A DNA stretch of 64,000 bases from Streptomyces sp. NBC_01294. GTDB lineage: Bacteria; Actinomycetota; Actinomycetes; Streptomycetales; Streptomycetaceae. Shown in pieces: positions 45,260 to 53,953 of this stretch. The stretch covers positions 1,054,001-1,118,000 of the forward strand of contig NZ_CP108423.1 in assembly GCF_035917235.1 (NCBI RefSeq), in the 5' to 3' direction. A program made the translations under genes and the position numbers. A model generated the notes under the pieces. The model had not been told where the DNA came from. It saw only the letters and a list, made by a program, of their open reading frames with translations, and did no database searches. The first letter of the stretch is position 1. Each line of letters opens with the position of its first letter.

Positions 45260-46027
45260 CTACACGCAGGCCAGTTGCCCGCCGTCGACCGAGATCTGCT
45301 GCCCGGTCAGGTACGAGGCTTCGTCGGACACCAGGAATCCGATGAGGGCGGCGACCTCGTCGGTGCTCCCCGGCCGGGCCATGGGGATGGCCGTCCGCAA
45401 CCGGTCCTCAGCCTCGGTCGGCGTGATTCCGCCGGCCCGGCTGATGTGCTCCACGGCCCGGTCGTAGCGCTGGGTCCGGATGGTCCCCGGGTGCACGCAA
45501 TTCACGGTCACGTTGTCCTTGGCGTACTGGCTCGCCAGATATTTACTCGCGTTCGACACCGCCGCGTTGACCAACCCCGAAAGGAACATGCCGGAGGCCG
45601 GCTCCTTTCCCATGTTCCCGACGATGTTGACGATCCGCCCGAATTCATTGCGGGTCATCACCGGAGCCACGGACTTGATCAGGTCCAGATACGGCACGAG
45701 CTTCCGCTCCATGGCGGAGGTCACGTCCGCGGGATCCGTATGGTCGAACGATCCGGGCGCCGGACCGGGCGCATTGTTGATCAGCACGTCGATCCTGCCG
45801 AATCGCCGCTCGGCGGCGGCGACCAGTTCGGCGCGGAACGATTGCGACGTGATGTCCCCCGGAACGACGAACACGTCCTGTCCGCAGCCGGATTCCCGTG
45901 CGACGTCTTCCAGCGCGCTCCGCGTGCGTGCACTCAGTACCGTCGCGTATCCCTTGGCCCGCAGATGCAGTGCCGTGGCGCGCCCGATTCCTTCACTGGC
46001 CCCCAGGACCATGGCCACCCGTGTCAC
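45260..46027 (-). CDS. bacG: SDR-fold reductase, BacG-like, without the catalytic Tyr
   Basis: The 255-aa SDR-fold protein has LGASEGIG (8-15), an SART segment that suggests NADPH, and NNAPG. At the usual YxxxK site the sequence is SNASK, so the Tyr is Ser while Lys remains. BacG reduces dihydro-hydroxyphenylpyruvate by conjugate hydride addition, a reaction that may not need the SDR Tyr. The GTG at 46027 overlaps the cupin stop (GTGA), with AGGAAA upstream. Confidence 0.83.
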   Translation of the reverse strand: MTRVAMVLGASEGIGRATALHLRAKGYATVLSARTRSALEDVARESGCGQDVFVVPGDITSQSFRAELVAAAERRFGRIDVLINNAPGPAPGSFDHTDPADVTSAMERKLVPYLDLIKSVAPVMTRNEFGRIVNIVGNMGKEPASGMFLSGLVNAAVSNASKYLASQYAKDNVTVNCVHPGTIRTQRYDRAVEHISRAGGITPTEAEDRLRTAIPMARPGSTDEVAALIGFLVSDEASYLTGQQISVDGGQLACV

Positions 46028-46725
46028 GGGGTTTCCTGCTCCGTCTCCGGCTTGGGCACCCGGTGGTACCGCGGCGGGATGAATATGTTGAGGGAACGCG
46101 CCAATGCGGTGTGGGGATTCTCGGCACTGTGCCCCTCCTGGCTCGCGCAGAAGTAGGTCCCACCGAACCGGAGCTCATGACTGGTTTCCTCCACCGTCAT
46201 GTCGTAGCGCCCGTCCAGGCATATCCCGATCTGCTCGTGGGAATGCTTGTGGTAAGGCATGTGGCCGCCGCCGGGAATGTCGGCGACCATCAGCTCGATC
46301 CAGTCGGCGAGGAAGAACGTCACGTCCATCTTGACGAACTTGCGGGACTCCAGCGGTTCGAGGAAGTAGCCGTCCGGCGCGGGGTACTTCTCCCCCGGCT
46401 TGCTGCGCGTGATCTCGAGCAGGACGGTCTCCTCCGAGGACGGATTCACGGCGGTGAGCCCGACGTGCGGCGGGACGACGTAGACGTCGTGCTCCGGCCG
46501 CATCAGCTTCGTCACCCCGTCGACCGTCACGGAGAGCTCGCCGCGCACGACCATTCCCACCTGCGCTTCCGTACGGAACCCGTTGATCGCCACCACGCCG
46601 GGAGGGACGAAGGTGACACGGACTTCCGTGTCGTCACGCCGGTAGGACTCATGACGGACACCGTTGTCATGGAGCACCACGTCGGGCGCCGGGAAGTAGC
46701 GTCGTTCGTGCGTCTGTGTGGTCAT
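46024..46725 (-). CDS. bacB: Bicupin isomerase, BacB-like
   Basis: The 233-aa protein contains two cupin halves; the second has the metal-binding pattern PYHKHSHEQ followed by GRYDM, the first is anchored by VRGELSVTVDG. BacB isomerises the exocyclic dihydro-hydroxyphenylpyruvate formed by BacA. The ATG at 46725 forms an ATGA with the BacA-like stop and was preferred to the longer frame. Confidence 0.87.
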   Translation of the reverse strand: MTTQTHERRYFPAPDVVLHDNGVRHESYRRDDTEVRVTFVPPGVVAINGFRTEAQVGMVVRGELSVTVDGVTKLMRPEHDVYVVPPHVGLTAVNPSSEETVLLEITRSKPGEKYPAPDGYFLEPLESRKFVKMDVTFFLADWIELMVADIPGGGHMPYHKHSHEQIGICLDGRYDMTVEETSHELRFGGTYFCASQEGHSAENPHTALARSLNIFIPPRYHRVPKPETEQETP

Positions 46726-47336
46726 CGGTCCGCCCTTCGCGAGAACACGGTCCATGTCATCGGGATCCGTGAGAACTTGTAGACGAATTTCAGGTTGTGC
46801 TGCCGCACTGCCTGCTCGTTCGTGATGGCGATGTCGTAGCGCCCGTCGGCGACATCACAGGCGGCCTGGCTCGTCGAATTCGAGGTGTCCACTTGCACGG
46901 CCTGGTCGAAGTGGTACCGCAACAGCGGAACGGGGGCCGGGTGGGACACGATGGTCTCCTTGAAGAGCATCTCTTCACGGAATTCGAAGTCGGACCGCGT
47001 GGCCAGGCCGTACTCGGGGGTGTGCCCGCGGAACACGATCGCCGGCTCGAGCCGGGGATTCATGTAGAAGGCGTTGATCTTCTGGTAGGCGTGGGCCACC
47101 AGTGCGAGATCGGCCTGTCCTTCTGAGAGCGCTTCCATACACGCCTCATAGGTGTCCTCCAGGACGATCTGAAGGGGTCCCCGGTCGCGAAGAATGCGGG
47201 ACATCGACTGCGCGACGTACTCACTGCTGGTCCCTCTCGGACCCAACGTCGCCAGCCTTAAGGATTTCTCCGGGTCGGCGGGTACGAGCGCGTCAAACGC
47301 CCGCCATTCCATATCGGGCAACTGCAGTATCTCCAC
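46722..47336 (-). CDS. bacA: Prephenate decarboxylase, BacA-like
   Basis: The 204-aa protein has a prephenate-dehydratase-like fold: LATLGPRGTSSEYVAQ (28-43), ALSEGQADLALVAHAYQKIN, and STSQAACDVADGRYDIAITNEQA. BacA family members decarboxylate prephenate without aromatisation, the committed step to anticapsin, tetrahydrotyrosine and (via relatives such as SalX) cyclohexenylalanine. GTG at 47336 has GAGGAG 6-7 nt upstream and heads the operon, so its promoter should lie just above 47340. Confidence 0.88.
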   Translation of the reverse strand: MEILQLPDMEWRAFDALVPADPEKSLRLATLGPRGTSSEYVAQSMSRILRDRGPLQIVLEDTYEACMEALSEGQADLALVAHAYQKINAFYMNPRLEPAIVFRGHTPEYGLATRSDFEFREEMLFKETIVSHPAPVPLLRYHFDQAVQVDTSNSTSQAACDVADGRYDIAITNEQAVRQHNLKFVYKFSRIPMTWTVFSRRADR

Positions 47337-48098
47337 GCTTCACTCCTCTCTGAGGCTACCTTCACGGATGCGTTGATCCCGGCGTCGGTTCCATGGAATG
47401 CGCGACGGGTTCCGGCGTCCGGCCGGCCGTAGATGCCGGCGTCACCGGCGAATTCAGCGCAGCCTCTTCACGGCCGAAGACCGGCAGGCGACCACCCTGT
47501 CTCCCTGCCCAAGTGTTGATCTTGGGGAATTGAACATACAGGGAGCGATGAACGGCATCAAGACACGTCGAAGCTTGTCCGAAAATGCATCACTCCAGGT
47601 CCGGACCTTCACCCGTCGCGCCTCTGCGGGCAAAGTTACGGCTCTGTTTCCAACCGATGGAGATGAATCGCGCACCCAATAGGCCGGGCCGTCGGCACGC
47701 TCGCCGACGGCCCGGCGGGACAGACCGATCGGCGGATCGCGTGGGGGCAGGGACGCACTTGGGGCGGCGGCCTCCGGCGGGCAGGAGCGCCTTCGTCCCG
47801 CGTCGGCCGGGCACCGCGATCCGTGCCGCCACTCGACCGCGGGGCCGGTCGAGCGACCGTCCAGTCCCTGAGACGGCCCGCGGCTCCAACCAATGCGCCG
47901 GCCACGCCGCGACGTCACCGCGGCGGCAGGTCCAGGAAGGGTTCGGTGTGTTTCGGTCGTTCAGCACCGACGCAGGCGCCCGTCCCGGCCATCCGCACCG
48001 CTCACGTGACGGCGCCCATGCTCACGTGGCGGGCTCGGGCCAGGCTCCGCGGGGCCACCGGCCGAGCAGGAGGGGGGAAATGATCCCCACAACGATCA
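47337..48098. other. Intergenic region, no convincing gene
   Basis: About 0.76 kb between the bacA-like start and a tRNA-type terminator. Open frames on both strands translate to Arg/Pro-rich sequence without domains or good start sites. The first 250 nt beside bacA are less GC-rich and must hold its promoter; no confident hexamers were called. Confidence 0.4.
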
Positions 48099-48159
48099 AG
48101 GCCGTATCGGATGCTTCCGATACGGCCTGCGACCTGCGACTTCGAAGTGTCGGGACGAC
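48099..48159 (-). other. Terminator plus tRNA-Pro acceptor-end remnant (possible att scar)
   Basis: A 13-bp perfect hairpin (48099-48111 / 48116-48128, 4-nt loop) is followed on the plus strand by CTGCGACTTCGAAGTG and TCGGGACGAC (48150-48159). The same order (hairpin, CTGCGACT...TCGAG, TCGGGACGAC) occurs at 53529-53590, where it ends a tRNA-Pro fragment. Here only the last 10 nt of the acceptor end remain. Confidence 0.55.
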
Positions 48160-48163
48160 TGGG

Positions 48164-48317
48164 TCACGCAGTACCCAGCGTGCGCGCTGCCTCTCGGAGC
48201 ACCTCCAGGACCTCCTGGCGCGCTGCGGGCCTCGAAGCGCTGCGTGAGGGCTGCTTCGCCAAGGACCTGGTTGCACAGGCCAACCACGTACGCTTCGTCG
48301 CTGTCGTCTCTGCTCAT
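48164..48317 (-). pseudogene. Possible small frameshifted ORF
   Basis: An ATG at 48317 reads MSRDDSDEAYVVGLCNQVLG, protein-like and similar in style to the N-terminus of conserved Streptomyces hypotheticals. After about 30 codons, plausible protein (RQEVLEVLREAARTLGTA, stop 48164-48166) continues in another frame, as if one base were inserted near 48205. No family is assigned. Confidence 0.3.
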
Positions 48318-48491
48318 GTCCCGGGAATGATGGCACCTTCCAGTGATACGGCCCAAGGGATCTGAGATCTCAGCGTCTTTGGCCGGGCCTTGCGGCAGGT
48401 CACCGGGGCGGTCAACGACACCGTCAAGCCCCCCTCGGGGAATGAGGACTTTCGCCATGCCGTCGATGAGCCGCGTGCAAGGATGTCGCCC

Positions 48492-50027
48492 GTGACCAGA
48501 TCGTCCTCCTCGCCTGTCGCCGAGGGCACGCCCCACGAATCCGGCCTGGGTCCCCGTACCGCTGCCGTGCTCGTGTTCGGGTCGTCGGCCGCGGTCCTGG
48601 TGGTGGAGATCGTCGCTTTGCGGCTGCTGGCTCCCTACCTCGGCCTCACCCTCGAGACCAGCACCATGGTGATCGGCATCGCCCTCACCGCGATCGCCGT
48701 CGGCTCCTGGCTGGGTGGGCGCATCGCCGACCAGGTCAATCCACGCCGGCTCATCGGCCCTGCGCTCGGGGTGTCGGGAGCGGTCGTGGCGCTCACCCCC
48801 GCCGTGCTGCGCACCACTGCGGAGTGGGCACCAGCGCTGCTCCTGCTGATCGCGTCTCTGACCATCCTCGTGCCGGGCGCGCTGCTCTCCGCGGTGACGC
48901 CCATCGTGACCAAGTTGCGTCTGACCAGCCTCGCCCAGACCGGAACGGTCGTCGGCCGGCTGTCCGGCGTCGGCACCGTCGGCGCCATCGTCGGCACGCT
49001 CCTCACCGGCTTCGTCCTCATCGCGCGGTTGCCGGTCAGCGGCATCCTGATCGGCCTCGGAACACTGCTGGTGGTCGGCTCGGCGCTGGTCGAGTGGCGA
49101 ACGCGCGGGTGGAGAGGCACCCCTGCCCTCGCACTCGTGGTCGTCGCCGGCGGCCTCGCCACCATCGTCGCGCCCGGTGGCTGCGACGCGGAGACCAGGT
49201 ACCACTGCGCACGGGTGGTCGCGGACCCCGACCGGGGCAGCGGCCGCACACTCGTTCTGGACGGCGTGCGGCACTCCTACGTCGACATCGACGAACCGAC
49301 CTCGCTCAAGTTCGGGTACGTGCGCGCCATCGCGTCGGTGGTCGATGCCGCCTTTCCCCAAGGTGAGCCCCTTGCCGCCCATCACCTGGGCGGCGGCGGG
49401 CTCACCTTTCCCCGTTACCTCGCGGCCACGCGGCCCGGGACGCGCAGCCTTGTGTCCGAAATCGACAGCGGGGTCGTACGCATCGACCGCGACCAACTGG
49501 GTCTGAGGCCAGAGGGCGGTATCGACGTACGCGTGGAGGACGGCAGGCTCGGCCTGCGACGCCTGGACGCCGGCAGTCGTGACCTCGTCGTCGGCGACGC
49601 CTTCGGGGGCGTCAGCGTGCCGTGGCACCTCACCACGGTGGAAGCGATGACGGACGTACGGCGGGTGCTCAACGAAGACGGCCTGTACGTCGCCAACCTC
49701 ATCGATCACGGTGGTCTGGCCTTCGCGCGAGCCGAAGTAGCCACCATCAGCGAAACCTTCGAGCACGTTGCCCTCGTCGGCAAACCCGCCGACATCGGCC
49801 TCGACCCGACCTCCACCCCCGAGGGCGGCAATCTGGTGGTGCTCGCCTCCAACCGGCCCGTCGACCTCCGCGCGACCCAGGAAGCGCTGGACGTCCGGCA
49901 CACCGGCTGGAAGATCGCCACCGATGACGCCCTCACGTCCTGGATCGGCGATGCCCAACTGCTCACCGACGACCACGCACCCGTCGACCAGCTCCTCCAG
50001 CCCTACAGCCCACGGAGCGGCCGGTGA
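48492..50027 (+). CDS. Membrane-anchored spermidine synthase-like protein
   Basis: The 511-aa protein has an N-terminal membrane half (about seven hydrophobic segments, to about residue 225) and a C-terminal Rossmann methyltransferase-like half. The latter has GGGGLTFPRY as the nucleotide-binding Gly loop, an acidic SEID at the next strand, and LVVGDAFGG. This matches the fused membrane/spermidine-synthase group, whose substrates are mostly unknown. The GTG at 48492 has AAGGA 8 nt upstream; ATG 48483 is also in frame. It begins the plus-strand segment bracketed by tRNA-end remnants. Confidence 0.82.
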   Translation: MTRSSSSPVAEGTPHESGLGPRTAAVLVFGSSAAVLVVEIVALRLLAPYLGLTLETSTMVIGIALTAIAVGSWLGGRIADQVNPRRLIGPALGVSGAVVALTPAVLRTTAEWAPALLLLIASLTILVPGALLSAVTPIVTKLRLTSLAQTGTVVGRLSGVGTVGAIVGTLLTGFVLIARLPVSGILIGLGTLLVVGSALVEWRTRGWRGTPALALVVVAGGLATIVAPGGCDAETRYHCARVVADPDRGSGRTLVLDGVRHSYVDIDEPTSLKFGYVRAIASVVDAAFPQGEPLAAHHLGGGGLTFPRYLAATRPGTRSLVSEIDSGVVRIDRDQLGLRPEGGIDVRVEDGRLGLRRLDAGSRDLVVGDAFGGVSVPWHLTTVEAMTDVRRVLNEDGLYVANLIDHGGLAFARAEVATISETFEHVALVGKPADIGLDPTSTPEGGNLVVLASNRPVDLRATQEALDVRHTGWKIATDDALTSWIGDAQLLTDDHAPVDQLLQPYSPRSGR

Positions 50028-50228
50028 CCGGACACACGTCCACGCAGGACACGCAGGACACGCCTGATCAGAGTCGACCGCCCACCGCGGATTCCTGACG
50101 TGGGGGCGGTGCCCCTGCGACTGGGTCGCCTGCACCCCGGGCCCACTCTTTCGAAGGCGGCTTAGAGCGAAGGTTCGGATACACCGGCCTTCTCATTCCA
50201 CGGCGCCGCACGCACCGCGTCGCCGAGT

Positions 50229-50888
50229 ATGGGTCCGGTCATGGTGGCGTGCTCCTTCTTCCTCCCCTCACCTCTTCTTCCCCGTTTCGTTTCGACGTCC
50301 GGAAGAGGAGTGACGCGGGCTGCCTCCTTCGCCGTCATGGCGACGGCGCTGGCAGCCGCAGGACACCACTTGATCTCCGCCGGCACGCTGGCGGCAAGCA
50401 CCTGTCTGATGGCCGTACTGGGACTGTTCGCCGCAGCCTTGCCGCGAGCCGGCAGGCGGGGCTCGCTGACCAACGACCTGAGCGCCATGGCCGCCGCCCA
50501 GGCGGCCACCTGCTGGTGGTTCGGTCACCTGGGAGATGTCCCCACATCTGCGCCGTCCTCTGCCCACGACGGCCCGTGGGGCTTGTCCTACCTCGCCCTG
50601 ACGCTCGCCGTCGGCTGGACACTGCACACCGCCGACACCGCCTGCTCACGGCTCGGGAACGCAGTGCAAGGGGAGCTGGGCTCCCTGGCCGTGCGCCTGC
50701 GCGCTCTCTTCGTCCCCTGGATCACACCGACCGGTTCGCTGGACCCGAGACCGTTCGTCGGCTCTCCAAGCAGCCGGACGGGCGCGCCCCCTTACGAAGC
50801 CCTCCTCGCCGACGCGGTGGTGCGCCGAGGTCCGCCTCGGCGGCGCCGCCTGCGGCTGCCCGACGCTTCGGCAGTCGTCAAGCCATAG
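50229..50888 (+). CDS. Hypothetical membrane protein
   Basis: A 219-aa protein with about four hydrophobic segments (residues near 33-45, 52-70, 86-98 and 122-133) and a basic cytoplasmic-type tail. No family motif was recognised. ATG 50241 is an alternative start; neither has a strong ribosome binding site. Coding is supported by typical composition and by hydrophobic periodicity. Confidence 0.55.
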   Translation: MGPVMVACSFFLPSPLLPRFVSTSGRGVTRAASFAVMATALAAAGHHLISAGTLAASTCLMAVLGLFAAALPRAGRRGSLTNDLSAMAAAQAATCWWFGHLGDVPTSAPSSAHDGPWGLSYLALTLAVGWTLHTADTACSRLGNAVQGELGSLAVRLRALFVPWITPTGSLDPRPFVGSPSSRTGAPPYEALLADAVVRRGPPRRRRLRLPDASAVVKP

Positions 50889-51112
50889 GCGCCCGCGCAT
50901 CCCGACGCCGCCTCGCCCTCGAGCGGGGCCGCCGGAGACGGCCCCTCCCGGGCCGCTGACGCCTGCCTGTGCCTGCCAGTACTGCAGTACTTGCCTGTGC
51001 CTGCCCGTGCCTGCCTGTGCGCCCGCTGTCCCCGGCCTGGCCGCAACCCGCTGCCCGTGTGGCGGCAGTTCGGCCACGGCCCCGCGAGCCATCCGATGAA
51101 CCAGGAGCCGAC
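50889..51112. other. Spacer with CTGCCTGTGC-type repeats
   Basis: Between about 50965 and 51030 the words TGCCTGTGCC and CTGCCCGTGCC recur several times, with a small palindrome AGTACTGCAGTACT. The 3' part carries the AGGAG site of the next gene. Confidence 0.5.
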
Positions 51113-52204
51113 GTGCCCACTCAACGCATCGACGTGATGCACCCTGCCGACATGAGCCCGACAGACCTGCAGTCGTGGAACGCGCTGCGGGCCAGGACGG
51201 CGCCCGTCGCCAATCCCTTCATGAGCCCCGAGTTCTGCCAGGCCGTCGGCCGCGTCCGGCCGGGTGCCAGGGTCGCGGTCGTGCGCGAGGACGGCGAGGC
51301 CGCCGGCTTCTTCTCCTACGAGCGGGGCCGGTGGGGCCGCGGCCGCGCGATCGGCCTGGGCGTTTCCGACTGCCAAGGCGCCGTCCTGCACCCCGACGTA
51401 CGCGTGGATCCGCACCAGCTCCTGCGCGCCAGTTCCCTGAGCGTCTGGGAGTTCAACCATCTCGAAAGCGGCCAGGACCTGTTCCTGCCGTTCGCAACAG
51501 GGCGATTCGCCTCGCCCGTCATCGATCTCGGCAGCGGCTACGCCCACTACGAGAACCTGCTCCGAACACGCTCCCGCAAGTTCCTGAAGTCGGCCCTGGC
51601 GCAGAACCGCCGGCTGGGACGCCGGGTCGGGCCTCTGAGGTTCGTGTTCGACGAACGAGACCCGGGGGCCCTGCAGACGTTGATGGCATGGAAATCTGCC
51701 CAGTACCGCCGAACGGGCCGACGCGACCGGTTCACCCAGGAATGGATCAGCCAGCTGGTCCGCATCCTTGCCGACACGGCCACACCCGGCTGTTCGGGCC
51801 TGCTGTCGGTGCTCTACGCAGGCGACAGGCTTGTCGCCGCGCACTTCGGACTGCGCTCACGCACCGTGCTGTCGTACTGGTTTCCCGCCTACGACCGGGG
51901 TTTCGCGCAATTCTCCCCCGGTCTCGTTCTCCATCTCCGCATGATCGAGGCGGCCGCTGCCGCCGGCATCGAATTGCTCGACCTCGGCAGAGGTGACGCC
52001 GCCTACAAGGATTCCCTCAAGACACGAGAGCTGACGGTTCATGAAGGCGCCCTCCTGCGGCGCAGTCCCGGTGCGGTCCTCCACTGGTTCAGCCGCGAGC
52101 CCGCACGCGCCGCCCGCCGCTTCGTGAGGGAGCAGCCCCAGCTCAAGACCGCAGCCGTGCACACGCTGAAAGCAGTCGGCAAGGTGCGCGACCGGCGCCC
52201 GTGA
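51113..52204 (+). CDS. FemAB/CelD-like GNAT-fold acyltransferase
   Basis: The 363-aa protein has the two-lobed GNAT organisation of the BioF2-like/CelD family: an N-terminal lobe with PFMSPEFCQAVGRVRPGARVAVV and a C-terminal lobe with LLSVLYAGDRLVAAHFGLRS, YWFPAYD and LLDLGRGDAAYK. Relatives are associated with exopolysaccharide or peptidoglycan-linked acyl transfer; the substrate is unknown. The GTG at 51113 follows AGGAG; a longer open frame upstream is repeat-derived. Confidence 0.8.
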   Translation: MPTQRIDVMHPADMSPTDLQSWNALRARTAPVANPFMSPEFCQAVGRVRPGARVAVVREDGEAAGFFSYERGRWGRGRAIGLGVSDCQGAVLHPDVRVDPHQLLRASSLSVWEFNHLESGQDLFLPFATGRFASPVIDLGSGYAHYENLLRTRSRKFLKSALAQNRRLGRRVGPLRFVFDERDPGALQTLMAWKSAQYRRTGRRDRFTQEWISQLVRILADTATPGCSGLLSVLYAGDRLVAAHFGLRSRTVLSYWFPAYDRGFAQFSPGLVLHLRMIEAAAAAGIELLDLGRGDAAYKDSLKTRELTVHEGALLRRSPGAVLHWFSREPARAARRFVREQPQLKTAAVHTLKAVGKVRDRRP

Positions 52205-52419
52205 GCAGGCAGCCGCTCGACCTTCGCAGTGCCCTCGCCGCAGTGCCCTCGCCGGGGCCGGGCAGCACTCCGACGGTCGCCAACGGCAGCCCGGCGGGCC
52301 GAACCTTGCCGAAGTCCGGCATGAACGCGTCACGCCCGAACGGTCTATCGTGGGCATCCGCGCCAGAGACCCTCCACCCGCTTGAAGTCGCAGGTCAAAG
52401 GGTGGACAAGGGGGGTTTG

Positions 52420-52809
52420 ATGCCGGAGAAGTCCTCTCCGCTGTGGTGGCTGTTCGCCGCGATCAGTGTGGCGGTGTATCTCGCCGCGATGTTCCCCGGG
52501 ACGGTGAACCGGCGGCAAAGGATCTGGGTGTCATGCGGTCCCGTGGCAGGGTTCCTGGCGCTCACGGCCTTCAGCGCCACCTACGACTCATCTCTGAACG
52601 AGATGCTTCCTGTCTACTGCGGGATCATGCTGGGCCTCGCCCTAGGTGTCGTGGGCCATGGGAAGGCGCTGCGCGCATTCATGACGTGGCGGGCGGAAAA
52701 CCCGGGAAAGCCCGATGACGAGGGGCCGGGTATTCCCTGGATGCTGCAGATCGCGTTCACTCTTCCGATTTGCCTCGGCGGCGCGATCTGGTACATGAAC
52801 AACCACTGA
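52420..52809 (+). CDS. Hypothetical membrane protein (129 aa)
   Basis: Four hydrophobic segments are visible (starting near residues 7, 30, 51 and 108), with a basic loop RRQR after the first. The ATG at 52420 has AAGGGGGG about 5 nt upstream, deciding the start over a longer frame. No family recognised. Confidence 0.6.
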   Translation: MPEKSSPLWWLFAAISVAVYLAAMFPGTVNRRQRIWVSCGPVAGFLALTAFSATYDSSLNEMLPVYCGIMLGLALGVVGHGKALRAFMTWRAENPGKPDDEGPGIPWMLQIAFTLPICLGGAIWYMNNH

Positions 52810-52922
52810 CAGGGGATCTGGACCTGGCTGTGACCGGGACGGGGATGGACGGGGCGAGGCCGTAGGGGCCCGCGCGGTGTGATGAACTGCCGTGCGTTCA
52901 CCGTTGTCCAAGAGAGGGAGAC

Positions 52923-53315
52923 ATGACTGCCGACGCGCCGGCCCGCCATACGCCCGATTCCGCAGACGCCTCAGAGGCACATGCCGAACAAGAGCGTCGG
53001 CAAGCACGCCGTATCGAGGGGTGGTCGATCGCGTGGATGCTCCTGTCCCTGGTGATCTGGGGATGGTTCGCGTTCCTGATGCTCGCCGACTACGGCCCCG
53101 AGTTCGGGGACAGGGCCATCTGCCGAGGCCCGCTGGTCGACCTGTCGTCCGAGGACGTCGAGTGCCGGGACCCGCTGCGCCAGTGGCCCGCGCTGCTGGG
53201 CATCCTCGCGCTGGCGGTCATGGTGACCGTGTCCGCGGCGGCGACCATGGTGTACGCCAAGGTCCTTTCGCGCCTGGCACACCGCGACAGGCCCGGAGTG
53301 CGGCCGCAGGACTGA
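52923..53315 (+). CDS. Hypothetical two-TM membrane protein (130 aa)
   Basis: A charged N-terminus of 33 residues precedes TM1 (about 35-56); an extracytoplasmic loop with two Cys (near 67 and 80) and TM2 (about 90-112) follow. The ATG has AGAGAGGGAG directly upstream. The Cys pair could form a disulfide. No family recognised. Confidence 0.65.
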   Translation: MTADAPARHTPDSADASEAHAEQERRQARRIEGWSIAWMLLSLVIWGWFAFLMLADYGPEFGDRAICRGPLVDLSSEDVECRDPLRQWPALLGILALAVMVTVSAAATMVYAKVLSRLAHRDRPGVRPQD

Positions 53316-53528
53316 GCCTCCGGCAGTTTGGGGACGTCGGGGAGTCGGAGCCGTTGCGCCATCGGATGGACCTGGTGGCCGTGGCCCGCCGACTCCTGCC
53401 ACGCAGTCGAGAGCCCTGGCCGCGTGCTGCACTGGCTCTGCCCGACCGGGAGACGCTCACAGAGCCGGCCGAAGCCCCTGGCTGCCGAGTCGGCCGCGCG
53501 TCCCCCACATGGTCCCGAAAATGACCAA

Positions 53529-53560
53529 GGGGCCGTTTCAGATTGCTCTGAAACGGCCCC
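53529..53560 (-). terminator. 14-bp perfect hairpin downstream of tRNA-Pro remnant
   Basis: Arms 53529-53542 and 53547-53560 are perfect complements with a TTGC loop, 20 nt beyond the tRNA 3' end in its minus-strand orientation. This is the original tRNA terminator. Confidence 0.8.
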
Positions 53561-53580
53561 TGATCTGCGACTCTTTCGAG

Positions 53581-53622
53581 TCGGGACGACAGGATTTGAA
53601 CCTGCGACCCCTTGACCCCCAG
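53581..53622 (-). tRNA. 3' fragment of tRNA-Pro(GGG)
   Basis: Read on the minus strand, the 42 nt run from the anticodon loop (CTGGGGG) through the 3' anticodon stem (TCAAG), the T-arm (GCAGG-TTCAAAT-CCTGT) and the acceptor 3' strand TCGTCCCGA. The 5' half is missing: the sequence departs right after the anticodon loop, although GCTGCGCCA, a D-arm-like word, follows at 53626-53634. A tRNA 3' half with its terminator is the usual footprint of an integrative element. Confidence 0.75.
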
Positions 53623-53953
53623 ATGGCTGCGCCAGGCCCATAATCAGGACATGTGGCGCTATTTGAGGGCGAGGAACGTGTGCCAATGCGCGTGCCGTGC
53701 ACCTGCGTGCAGCGGCACTGGTCCCCAACTGGTCCCCAACCAGTCGTCACCCCAAGGCTCCACTCGGGAGGTTCGGACGGATTGGGCGGGCCGCGCACGC
53801 CCTGGGCTTTCAGCCCACTCCCCCAGCCGAGCCGGACTCCCACTCCTCTCAATTGTGACGCTTCTCACTCCCACGGGCGACCTGAGAGGACGTTCCGCTT
53901 AAAGAAGCGGTAGTTCATGGTTTGTGCCAGGCTATGACTGTTTCACCAGTAGC
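53623..53953. other. Non-coding spacer between tRNA remnant and IS
   Basis: About 330 nt of lower-GC sequence with a short direct repeat CTGGTCCCCAAC/CTGGTCCCCAAC at about 53728-53750. No gene recognised. It may be residual mobile-element DNA. Confidence 0.35.

Noticed and set aside
47454..48060. Genes between bacA and the terminator remnant
   Set aside because: Candidate frames on both strands lack ribosome binding sites and protein-like composition.
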